From Candidatus Woesearchaeota archaeon (lineage in GTDB: Archaea > Nanobdellota > Nanobdellia > Woesearchaeales > UBA10216): DNA of 34,078 nt. The DNA is taken from positions 1 to 34,078 of the forward strand of contig JACPBX010000008.1 in NCBI GenBank assembly GCA_016180085.1, in the 5' to 3' direction. Positions within the stretch are counted from its first letter, which is position 1; each line of letters opens with the position of its first letter. This document shows, in pieces, positions 17,301 to 24,893 of the stretch. Under the pieces are notes generated by a model, which made no database searches, was not told where the DNA came from, and worked only from the letters and a program-made list of their open reading frames with translations. Position numbers and translations under genes: made by a program.

Positions 17301-17396
17301 ATCGTCAAAGTTAACAACCCTTCCATCGCGCTTGACTATCTTGGGAATCCTGCTGACGGACATGGCTTTCCCTGCATCGAAGGCTTTTGGTGTCAT
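14322..17396 (-). CDS. nrdJ: class II (adenosylcobalamin-dependent) ribonucleoside reductase
   Basis: N-terminal ATP cone, GGRVIAGGG, NPCAEVPLEDGGACNLASVNL, SIAPTGTISNI, C-terminal CPSC...CHSCLNETCGFSKC. Start could be the internal Met at 17360. Confidence 0.93.
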   Translation of the reverse strand: MTPKAFDAGKAMSVSRIPKIVKRDGRVVNFDDEKITSAIMKAARSVGGSDRKEADRLSGLVVDFVSKNEKIPTVEEVQDAVEKILIEEGHAKTAKAYILYRAKRAELRQAAAEAAKGSDGEKTALLDMFAHKSKLASIIGYDRIEAYKNLLFYLKDLQKKGEMPVHPGDYLNANELATSIYQKKYFLKDLSNKLIEKRPEDAFSRLAAFMAAVESTPEKQQEWAARFYRALYEGYFVPGGRVIAGGGDLYRLKTLANCFVSLIAEDNIESIYQSAYECARTYSYGGGIGVDISVLRPKGSVVHNAADTSTGSVSFMELFSLTTGLIGQSGRRGALMLTIDIKHPDSQHFINVKKMPNWVTNQIVEQCKWSNQFNEKQLREIERQVRENTQVRFANISLKISDEFMQAVDEQNRYGTEKLLVYLKDKAVSGLGIMQGGAVHYSYGIPSKPIEKYRLLKTFDTLQELNRFLSEHGAGPLSGRDLADAGRRDMFGDIVVPDRGSEFDLAIKQAGDFMLYYNSRETNEIKRMVKARTIWNAFIEGNYRTAEPGLIFWSTMSKYSPSNYVGRPIASTNPCAEVPLEDGGACNLASVNLSRFVKSGYTDKAEIDWGGIKETTALAVRFLDNVVTWNELLNPLEKQRKAAYETRRVGLGVMGIADMLNQLGIGYDSEEGVKILEESAKLFSNTAYQASASLAEEKSPSPIFEYQAYSKGNFFQEVLTDETKELIRKKGLRNIAILSIAPTGTISNIVLGYKLGDRNFIGVSGGIEPVFALYYTRRSEGLSSGGSNMFFKIFHSTVDAYIQQHNLAEEAQKCKDADELKRILPAHFFRTAHFIDPGKRVMTQGLWQKYVDHSISSTVNLPEDIDPETISNIYLDAWKNGLKGITIYREGSRYPILSTGTQKSEFQKAAEEQYDVEVDGEQRLMRGDDVIALPDGRLTTVYSAAKNGQIKKDGGRYVFTKAAAGLETAAAAEARQGHGKNSTEITASDMKLSICPSCSNKTLKIENGCHSCLNETCGFSKCEV

Positions 17397-17416
17397 GTTT
17401 CATTACCTCACAATAA

Positions 17417-17467
17417 ATACAACCTGTTGTGTTTCTCTCCCGTCTAGAACCCCAATATGTTGTGGTT
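17417..17467. promoter_or_regulatory. two candidate NrdR-box dyads upstream of nrdJ
   Basis: Box A ACAAC-CT-GTTGT (centre 17424.5) and box B aaccCCAATATGTTGTGGtt (16 of 20 positions match its reverse complement, centre 17457.5); 33 bp centre to centre. Confidence 0.6.
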
Positions 17468-17476
17468 TCTGGATTT

Positions 17477-17494
17477 ACTTGTATTTAAAGGTTT
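17477..17494 (-). promoter_or_regulatory. BRE/TATA core promoter of the nrdJ operon
   Basis: Minus strand AAACCTTTAAATACAAGT, identical over 18 nt to the suf operon promoter. Confidence 0.65.
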
Positions 17495-17598
17495 TTGTGC
17501 CAAAAACTATATTAGCCATAACTCATGACAGAATTTCTAGCTGCTGGTGATGTAAATTCAAAAGCATCAATCGCAGTTGGTATAAGTTTTATATAAAA

Positions 17599-17880
17599 TC
17601 ACTGGTTCGTCTTCCAGTACTTCTTCTGCCCCAAAATCAATGCCGCGGTAAAAAGCAGGTATGTGAGCAGGTAGCTAATCTCTGTGAGGAAGAATCCGAA
17701 ATCGACAACATCCTTGCTCTGGCCGAATCTGAATCCGAAGCCTAAAGAAAACAAAACCGGAATGAAGAATATGGGATAGAAGCTTTTCCTGCTTGTTTTG
17801 AACCGCGAAAGAAAATTGTTAAGAAGCATCATTAAGATTAACACCACAACAAATTCCCCAACTGCCTGCCACGCTTGCAT
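17599..17880 (-). CDS. hypothetical membrane protein
   Basis: 93 aa, three hydrophobic segments. Confidence 0.5.
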   Translation of the reverse strand: MQAWQAVGEFVVVLILMMLLNNFLSRFKTSRKSFYPIFFIPVLFSLGFGFRFGQSKDVVDFGFFLTEISYLLTYLLFTAALILGQKKYWKTNQ

Positions 17881-18034
17881 TTTACCAACCGCAACTAATT
17901 ATAATTATATATTTTATTATATATTTTCTAAAGTGTGGAAAGCAGTATATGTTTAAAAAACTTTTGGATTTGGCATTACACATTTGACTGCGGCAGCTAA
18001 AGCTTTAAAAACATTCAGCGGCATTTGCAACTGC

Positions 18035-18436
18035 ATGCCTGGCGCTTTTGTGCATATTGCTGTTGGTCTGTTATCAGCAGCCATTGTGCACCTGAAGCAT
18101 TTCAAGCCTGAGTTCAGCCTTGCAATTTTCATTGGAAATCTCCTTCCTGATGTCCTGAAATTCGGCTTGACTGCAATAAAGCAGGGAACGCTCAGGATTT
18201 TCAGCGTCAAACAGGACGGCCTTTTCAACACTTTAGCATCAACAACTTCCAGCTCTGCAAACTGGTTCACTCTCGGCTTCTTCCTGTTGCTGCTCATAAC
18301 CTTCTTTTACCATTACCACGTCATCAAGAAGAAAAAGCTTTGGGAGTACGAGGAACTCTACATATTCTTGCTGATTGGCATCGTAACGCATCTCATCATG
18401 GATGCGCTTATAATTGAGAAAGGGCCGTGGTTTTAA
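18035..18436 (+). CDS. hypothetical membrane protein, YdjM/DUF457-like
   Basis: MPGAFVHIAVGLLSAAIVHLK...IFIGNLLPDVLKFG...GIVTHLIMDALI. Confidence 0.5.
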   Translation: MPGAFVHIAVGLLSAAIVHLKHFKPEFSLAIFIGNLLPDVLKFGLTAIKQGTLRIFSVKQDGLFNTLASTTSSSANWFTLGFFLLLLITFFYHYHVIKKKKLWEYEELYIFLLIGIVTHLIMDALIIEKGPWF

Positions 18437-19260
18437 TCCTTCTCATAAATTCTCTTCAGCATAAGTGCATCGCCTTCAATGTTCGGGCTCTCGCTTATCA
18501 CAACTCCTCCAATCTTAAACTCGCGCCAGCTGCGGACAATTTCCTCGTAATTCAAGTCGGATTCCTTCAGCGTCAGATGGTTTAGTTCGCCTTTGTCGCT
18601 GTAGTTGACCCCGGCTATTTGTATGTGCATATTCTTTAGTGCTTCCTTCCCCAGTTCTTTCTCTACAGCGGCAAGTATTTCGTTGAATTCTATGAGGCTG
18701 TTGTTTTTCCCATCACGGGCGTGCATGTGCGCGTAGTCTATGCAAGGCATTACCTGCTCAATCTCCTGGCACAGCCGCAGTATCTCGCTCAAGCCCCCAA
18801 ACTGGCTTCTTTTGCCCGTTGTTTCAGGCCTTACCCATATTCCGCAGCCAGCGTCCTTTAGTTCGGCAACAACCATTTTCATTTGTTGCTTCACTTTTTC
18901 ATATACCTTCTCTTTGCTGATGCCTAAATAATAGCCGGGATGGAAAGCAACGCTTTTCGCCCCGCAGAGCCAGGCAACTTCCGCGGCTTTTATCAGCCGT
19001 TTTTTGCTAGCCTCCAATTTGGCAGTTTCAGCAGCATTCAGATTGATGTAGTAGGGGGCATGGCATGTCAGCATAACCTCTGCTTTCTCAGCGGCAGCTT
19101 TGATTTTCGGGGCATTTTCCTTGCTAATATTGACTGATTGCACGAATTCAAGCTCCATTGCATCAAGGCCAAGCCCTCTCACTGCCCTTATGCCGGAAGC
19201 TGTGTCAGTTCCTTTGGCTGCCATTGGGATGCCTGCTGTGCCGAAGAGGAGCTTAAGCAT
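18433..19260 (-). CDS. nfo: endonuclease IV / AP-endonuclease family TIM barrel
   Basis: MLKLLFGTAGIPMAAK, CHAPYYINL, SVAFHPGYYLG, RPETTGKRSQFGGLSEIL, CIDYAHMHAR, NMHIQIAG. Confidence 0.85.
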   Translation of the reverse strand: MLKLLFGTAGIPMAAKGTDTASGIRAVRGLGLDAMELEFVQSVNISKENAPKIKAAAEKAEVMLTCHAPYYINLNAAETAKLEASKKRLIKAAEVAWLCGAKSVAFHPGYYLGISKEKVYEKVKQQMKMVVAELKDAGCGIWVRPETTGKRSQFGGLSEILRLCQEIEQVMPCIDYAHMHARDGKNNSLIEFNEILAAVEKELGKEALKNMHIQIAGVNYSDKGELNHLTLKESDLNYEEIVRSWREFKIGGVVISESPNIEGDALMLKRIYEKD

Positions 19261-19264
19261 TTTA

Positions 19265-20251
19265 CTACAAATCACCACTAAGATTATATTGATTCAAAAG
19301 AAGTTTATTTTGTAACTGTTTATTAAAACCAAGTAATCGTAATATCACAATTTCCATTATTTTTTGCAGGATAAATAGCATTTGGGGTTTATTCATCAAC
19401 TTTTGCGAATTTAAATTATGAACTAGCTTCGTTCTAATTTCCACCAGATTAGTTAAAACTTTATCTGGATTTTTGGAATCAAATCCTAAATCTAAACTTC
19501 CCAAGTAACTCCTAACTTTTTCATATGTGTTCCTTTCGTACAAAAAACTCCTTAGAATATTCCTTTTAAGCAGGCTTAATTTATTTCTATCTTTAACGCA
19601 GTCTTCCAACGCAGCCGATACCCCATCTTTAATCTTTTTTAATTCCTCTTCCGTAAATATTCTGAGTTTCTTATTTAAGCTATTCTCATTAGCCAAGCGC
19701 TCCAAACTTATCCAACATATCAAAAATTGCAGCTCCGTGATCATATCAGAATGTGAGACAAGGTAAGCGTGTATGACTTTTATAATTTCACTGCATTTAG
19801 ATGCAGTGGTTGTGTTTAGTTTTGCAAGAGCATAATCTATAAAAAATGTTATATCTCTCGTAAAAAAGACACCGTGCGTATTAATTCCGTGTATTAAATC
19901 GGAGTGTCTATTTTCTATCAGTTCAATATGCTTATAGTAAAACCTCGGATACTTTTTCCCTTTCCCATACTCGTAATGATAGTTAAAAAAAACGCTACGT
20001 TTTTGTGCAAAAGAATAAAGCCACTCTAACCAATCAGCCAGCTTTAAAGCTTCATCTCTGTTTGTCGCACGAATATAACACTTTGCAGTTTTCCAAGCGT
20101 CTTGTGCATGAGGATTGTTGATTTTTGTTCTTTCTTTTTCGAATATTTCGGCATATTTTAATGGCACTATTCTTATACATAAGTCTTCATTTATGTACTG
20201 TTTTCCTCTCGGGATGTATAAATTATAGAAATCAAATACGTATGTGTGCAT
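19265..20251 (-). CDS. HEPN-like domain protein of unknown function
   Basis: 328 aa from ATG 20251; C-terminal RTKLVHN (R-x4-H); clearly more AT-rich than its neighbours. Confidence 0.5.
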   Translation of the reverse strand: MHTYVFDFYNLYIPRGKQYINEDLCIRIVPLKYAEIFEKERTKINNPHAQDAWKTAKCYIRATNRDEALKLADWLEWLYSFAQKRSVFFNYHYEYGKGKKYPRFYYKHIELIENRHSDLIHGINTHGVFFTRDITFFIDYALAKLNTTTASKCSEIIKVIHAYLVSHSDMITELQFLICWISLERLANENSLNKKLRIFTEEELKKIKDGVSAALEDCVKDRNKLSLLKRNILRSFLYERNTYEKVRSYLGSLDLGFDSKNPDKVLTNLVEIRTKLVHNLNSQKLMNKPQMLFILQKIMEIVILRLLGFNKQLQNKLLLNQYNLSGDL

Positions 20252-20258
20252 TTTGCAC

Positions 20259-20810
20259 CTATCCAAACGAGCTTCCGCAGCTGCACACTGCATGCGCGTT
20301 CGGGTTGTCCACTTTGAAGCCGGAGCGGTTCAGCGTTTCAACGTAGTCAATCACTGCGCCTTTGAGGGCTTCCGCGCTCGCGGCATCCACAACGATTTTT
20401 AATCCGCTTTTCTCTAAAATTACGTCGTTGCTGCCGCTTTCATCGTCGAGAGAAAAATCGTAGCTGTATCCTGCGCAACCACCTGGCTTTACCTCAACTC
20501 TGAGGTTGAATCCTGAAATGCCCTGCTTCTTCATCATTTCCTTTACCTTTTCCACAGCCGCATCAGTGACATCAAACTTGTCCGGTTTTTCCTTTGGCCT
20601 TTCAGAGTCTATTTTTGCTGCTGCGCGGTTTAATTCCGTCAGCATATTATTGAAATCTTTCTCATTCATCACTGTCGCAGCTGCTGTTTTGAGTTGCTCC
20701 TGGTAAGGTGTGCCGCAGCCCGTCATCTTCATTCCAAATCCGGCCATTGCATCAGCTAATTGGGGGTATTTCAGCATTATTTCGCCAATTGTTGTTTCTG
20801 CAGTTATCAT
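20259..20810 (-). CDS. DUF1858-like domain fused to HesB/IscA-type A-type carrier
   Basis: TTIGEIMLKYPQLADAMAGFGMKMTGCGTPYQEQL then VEVKPGGCAGYSYDFSLDD...CSCGSSFG. Confidence 0.8.
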   Translation of the reverse strand: MITAETTIGEIMLKYPQLADAMAGFGMKMTGCGTPYQEQLKTAAATVMNEKDFNNMLTELNRAAAKIDSERPKEKPDKFDVTDAAVEKVKEMMKKQGISGFNLRVEVKPGGCAGYSYDFSLDDESGSNDVILEKSGLKIVVDAASAEALKGAVIDYVETLNRSGFKVDNPNAHAVCSCGSSFG

Positions 20811-21067
20811 ATGATTTTCTCCCCAGTATCCTTATTTTTCAGGTGTATTACGTTTACAGGGCAGGCTTCGGCTGCGGTCTGGTCCTCTTCGAAATCCTTG
20901 TCATCTTCATCTATTTCGAGCTCCTGCCAGCCGTCTTCCCTCTGCTTCCCAGATCTTATGTCTGACTTGCCGTCTTCGTTCATCTCCCAGCGCTTTGGGC
21001 TGACAGCAGCGCAGGCAGCGCACCCAATGCAGTTTGGCCTGTCGTGCTCAAGCAAATACTTCGTCAT
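20807..21067 (-). CDS. 4Fe-4S ferredoxin
   Basis: CIGCAAC...AEACPVNVIHL. Confidence 0.85.
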   Translation of the reverse strand: MTKYLLEHDRPNCIGCAACAAVSPKRWEMNEDGKSDIRSGKQREDGWQELEIDEDDKDFEEDQTAAEACPVNVIHLKNKDTGEKII

Positions 21068-21812
21068 TAGGCAACACCTTTATGGACTCGTAGCCTTGGC
21101 TTTCTATCTGGTGCGCAAGCTCAGGCCCTCCGCTTGTCGCAACTCTCCCGTCAATCATAACATACACCCTGTTTGGCTTTACATAATTGAGTATTCTCTG
21201 GTAATGTGTTATCAGCAGTATGCCCGTCTCAGGAGTGGCCAGCTTGTTTATCCCGTCTGCAACAACCTTCAGCGAGTCAACATCCAGGCCGGAGTCTGTC
21301 TCGTCAAGTATTGCCATTTCGGGCTTCAGCATTGCCATCTGGAGTATCTCAGCGCGTTTCTTCTCCCCGCCTGAAAAGCCTTCGTTGATGTAGCGGTGCA
21401 TGAATGATTCGTCAATTTTAAGCATCTTCATTGTTTCCTTGAGCTGCTTTATGAATTCTGCAACAGCTATCGGGTTCTTTTTGTCTCTGCGGCTGTTCAT
21501 GGCTGTCCTCAAAAAATTGGCCGTGCTCACCCCGGGAACTTCGCTTGGGTACTGGAATGACAGGAACAGCCCTTTTCTGGCGCGCTCGTTCGTTGGCAGC
21601 TTTGTTATGTCTTCGCCCTTAAACATTATCTGCCCTTTGGTTACCTTGTAGCCTGGGTGGCCAAGTAGCGCATAGCCCAATGAGCTTTTCCCTGCGCCGT
21701 TTGGCCCCATCAAGGCAACTACTTCGCCCTTGCTGACATCAAGGCTTACCCCTTTGAGTATCTCTTTGCCTTCAACTTCCACACGCAGGTCTTTTATTTG
21801 CAGTTCGTTCAT
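21048..21812 (-). CDS. sufC: Fe-S cluster assembly ATPase SufC
   Basis: GPNGAGKSSL, FSGGEKKRAEILQM, LDETDSGLDVD, LLITHYQRIL. Confidence 0.95.
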   Translation of the reverse strand: MNELQIKDLRVEVEGKEILKGVSLDVSKGEVVALMGPNGAGKSSLGYALLGHPGYKVTKGQIMFKGEDITKLPTNERARKGLFLSFQYPSEVPGVSTANFLRTAMNSRRDKKNPIAVAEFIKQLKETMKMLKIDESFMHRYINEGFSGGEKKRAEILQMAMLKPEMAILDETDSGLDVDSLKVVADGINKLATPETGILLITHYQRILNYVKPNRVYVMIDGRVATSGGPELAHQIESQGYESIKVLPNDEVFA

Positions 21813-21833
21813 TTTTCGCCTCTGCGGCTGCCG

Positions 21834-22262
21834 CTATTTTGCTAAATTCGCCCTGTTTGCTTCGTACTGTATTATTCCCTTTTGCACTGCCCTCAGGGCC
21901 AGCAATGCGCATTTTATCCTTACAGGCCCGGGGTTTATTTTGGTTATTTCAAGCATGTCGTTTTGGGTCATTGCAACAACCGCCTTTACGCTTTTTCCAT
22001 GTATCTGTTCAGTGAGCATCGAGGCTGCCGCCTGGCTTATTGCGCAGCCCTTCCCGTTGAACATGGCTTCCTTTACTGTGCCGTTTTCCATTTTCAGCTG
22101 CACAGTTACCTCATCGCCGCAAACCGGGTTGTAGTCGTGGTAGCTTACATCGGCATCGGCCATGTTTCCGAAGTTTCTCGGGTTCTGGTAGTGGTCCATT
22201 AACTCCTCTCTATACAGGTTTTCTATCCCATCCGAAGCTGCTGCATTTGCCATTTTAATCAC
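21834..22262 (-). CDS. sufU: SufU/IscU-like scaffold protein
   Basis: NPRNFG, NPVCGDEV, GKGCAISQAAASML, VRIKCALLALRA. Confidence 0.92.
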   Translation of the reverse strand: MIKMANAAASDGIENLYREELMDHYQNPRNFGNMADADVSYHDYNPVCGDEVTVQLKMENGTVKEAMFNGKGCAISQAAASMLTEQIHGKSVKAVVAMTQNDMLEITKINPGPVRIKCALLALRAVQKGIIQYEANRANLAK

Positions 22263-22269
22263 AATATAA

Positions 22270-23586
22270 TCACAGCCTATTATCGCTTTTTGCCCATGAT
22301 TCAGCGGTTTGGGCTGGCTTTTTTAGCTTTGCGGCTATTTTCCCAAGTGCCTCAGCGAACTTTTCTATTTCTTGTGTGGTGTTGTAGAGGTAAAAGCTTG
22401 CCCTTGTTGAGCCTGCTGTGCCCAGAAGCCTGGCAAGCGGCATGGCGCAGTGGTGGCCTCCCCTGACAGCTATTCCCGCAGCATCCAGGAATGCTGATAC
22501 ATCGTGCGGGTGGGCTCCGTTAAGGTTGAATGCAACCAAGCCACTTCTCTTGGCAGCATCCTTTGGCCCGTATACGGCAACACCCTCTATTTCCTGCAGC
22601 CTTTTTAGCGCCAATTTTGTAAGCAGTATCTCATGCTCCCAAACGTTTTCCATCCCAACCTTCTGCAAATAGTCAACAGCTGCCGTCAGCCCGACGGCTC
22701 CGGCCATGTTTGGAGTTCCTGCCTCAAACTTCCAGGGCAGCTCGTTCCACTTTGCGCCTTCTAAGCTTACCTCGCTTATCATGTCCCCTCCGTAAAGGAA
22801 AGGTTCCATTCCCTCAAGCAGCTCCCTTTTGCCGTAAAGCACCCCTACGCCTGTTGGCCCGAGCATTTTATGCGCTGAGAATGCCAGGAAGTCGCAGCCA
22901 AGCTCTTTCACGTTCACCGGCATGTGTGGCACTGACTGCGCGGCATCGACAACAGTTACAGCTCCAATTTCCTTCGCTGCAGCAATGATTTCCTTGGCTG
23001 GATTTATTGTTCCCAGAACATTTGAAACGTGCGTGAATGCAACTATTTTCGTTTTCTTCCCTATTGTTTGCCGCAGCTGCAAATCGGACGATGTCCGATT
23101 GCACATTCCGCTTGTGGCGGAATTGTGCTGTAGCTTTAATTCGCCGTTGCCGTCTATTTCCAAAAACCTGAGCTTTGCCCCTGTCCTTTTCGCTGCCTGC
23201 TGCCACGGGACAATATTGCTGTGGTGCTCCATCTGCGTCAATACTATCTCGTCACCTTTCTGCAGCTGCTGTGACAAAGAGCTTGCAACAAGGTTGATTG
23301 ATTCTGTGGTGTTCTTTGTGAAAACAACCTCCTCCATACACTCAGCGCCGATGAAACCGGCAACCTTTTCATGGGCTTCGTCATACGCTGCAGTAGCTTC
23401 CTGGCTCAGCCTGTGCACTGCCCTGTGCACGTTTGAGTTGTAGGTTTCATAATAATCATTCGTTGCCTGTATTACCTGCCTCGGCTTTTGCGTTGTTGCA
23501 GCGTTGTCAAGGTAAACCAGCGGCTTCCCGTAAACCTTCCTTTTCAATATAGGGAAGTCCTCTCTTATCCTTTCAGCGTTAAGCAT
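22270..23586 (-). CDS. sufS: cysteine desulfurase SufS
   Basis: YLDNAATTQKP, HHSNIVPWQ, VVDAAQSVPHM, FSAHKMLGPTGVGVLYG, RGGHHCA. Confidence 0.95.
   Translation of the reverse strand: MLNAERIREDFPILKRKVYGKPLVYLDNAATTQKPRQVIQATNDYYETYNSNVHRAVHRLSQEATAAYDEAHEKVAGFIGAECMEEVVFTKNTTESINLVASSLSQQLQKGDEIVLTQMEHHSNIVPWQQAAKRTGAKLRFLEIDGNGELKLQHNSATSGMCNRTSSDLQLRQTIGKKTKIVAFTHVSNVLGTINPAKEIIAAAKEIGAVTVVDAAQSVPHMPVNVKELGCDFLAFSAHKMLGPTGVGVLYGKRELLEGMEPFLYGGDMISEVSLEGAKWNELPWKFEAGTPNMAGAVGLTAAVDYLQKVGMENVWEHEILLTKLALKRLQEIEGVAVYGPKDAAKRSGLVAFNLNGAHPHDVSAFLDAAGIAVRGGHHCAMPLARLLGTAGSTRASFYLYNTTQEIEKFAEALGKIAAKLKKPAQTAESWAKSDNRL
23079..23128. repeat. tandem double-hairpin element apparently inserted in frame in sufS
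   Basis: GC(A)AATCGGAC-GAT-GTCCGATTGC followed by GCACATTCCGC-TTGTG-GCGGAAT(T)GTGC; flanked by GCTG direct repeats 51 nt apart (23076 and 23127). Confidence 0.55.
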
Positions 23587-24871
23587 TTTTCAGCAGCTCC
23601 TCCCCGGCATCTTCCATTTTTGCCCTTATCGTGTGCCGCAGGTCTTCTGCAAGCTCCTCAAACGGCATCTGCTTCAGGAGCGGCTCGAAGAAGCCCTCCA
23701 CAACAAGCCTTACCGCTTCCTTCTCACCCACCCCTCTGCTCATCATGTAAAACAGCTTTTCCTTGTCAAGCTGCCCGACAGATGCTTCATGGGATGCTTT
23801 CACGTCGTAGTTGTCTATTTCAAGCTTGGGTATCGGCGATGCCCTTGCCGAGTCGCTTAGCAGCAGCACATTTGCTTTCTGGTGGCCTTCTGAGTTTGGG
23901 GCAGTGCCCATTATCTTGGTGAAGCTCTGGGCTATGACCCTTGCCCTTCCTTTCAAAGCGCCTTTTATTTTCATGTTGCTTGTTGTGTTCCTTGCGTTAT
24001 GCACTGCCTTTGTCATTATGTCCAGCTTTTGCGCGCCCTCCCCGAAAAAGGCTCCAAAAATATTAGTTGCGGCTCCCTCTCCGTTCAGCATGCTGACAAT
24101 CTCCTGCTTTGTATTTTGCCCGCCAATGCCAGCATCTACCCAGTCAACGCTTGCCCTTGTGTCAGCATAGGCGTTCCTTGACATAAGGCTGTTAACGTTA
24201 GTGCCGAGCTTTTGCACTGTTGCGAACCTCACAACAGATCCGGGCCTGGCAGTCACATTTATGACCTCTATTCTGCAATCTTTTTTGGTGTTCCCGTCCG
24301 AACTATCCAAACTGTCGGATGTAATCGTCTCAACAACTTCCAGAGTCGAGTCTTCTTCGGCAACTACAACCACATGAACAATCTCTGTCTGCTTCTGGGC
24401 CAGGCTGATGGCAGCCTTCCCGGCTTTGGCACCCTTGCGGGCATAAATGAACAGGCCGTTGTTCCAGAAGGCTGCGTGCAGCGCTTCCATTCTGTTCTGG
24501 AAAGCGGCCTTGCCGTACTTGCCGATAAGCAGCGGCTTCAGAACAGCCTCGTATTTTGAGGCTGCAACAGAAAGGTCCTCAACGACAACGCCATTTTCTT
24601 CTTTGCTTCCATGGCTGGTGATGCTCGTTAATGGTTTCAGCTGCCTCTCGTCCATATCAAGTGCCGAGCTCACATGCAGGCCGTATGTCAGCTGCGGCAT
24701 TGCCAGATTTTCAAGCTGCCCGAATGCCTCAAGCCTTGCTTGAAGCAGCCAGTCTGGCTCGCCCTTTGCCTTTGACAGACGTATTACTGTTTCCTCAGTC
24801 AGCTGTGTCAACTCTTCCGGCTCTGTTTTCTTGATTGTATTTGTTGATTGCATCGTCTTGTCCCCAATCAA
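23579..24871 (-). CDS. sufD: Fe-S cluster assembly protein SufD
   Basis: SufB/D family; KLEIDNYDVKASHEASVGQLDKEKLFYMMSRGVGEKEA. Confidence 0.9.
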   Translation of the reverse strand: MIGDKTMQSTNTIKKTEPEELTQLTEETVIRLSKAKGEPDWLLQARLEAFGQLENLAMPQLTYGLHVSSALDMDERQLKPLTSITSHGSKEENGVVVEDLSVAASKYEAVLKPLLIGKYGKAAFQNRMEALHAAFWNNGLFIYARKGAKAGKAAISLAQKQTEIVHVVVVAEEDSTLEVVETITSDSLDSSDGNTKKDCRIEVINVTARPGSVVRFATVQKLGTNVNSLMSRNAYADTRASVDWVDAGIGGQNTKQEIVSMLNGEGAATNIFGAFFGEGAQKLDIMTKAVHNARNTTSNMKIKGALKGRARVIAQSFTKIMGTAPNSEGHQKANVLLLSDSARASPIPKLEIDNYDVKASHEASVGQLDKEKLFYMMSRGVGEKEAVRLVVEGFFEPLLKQMPFEELAEDLRHTIRAKMEDAGEELLKNA

Positions 24872-24893
24872 AATTCCAACAGTGGCAGAAATA

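Noticed and set aside
24297-24319. TCCGA...TCGGA inverted repeat in sufD as a third double-hairpin copy
   Set aside because: Only 5 bp with a 13-nt loop and no second hairpin; too weak.
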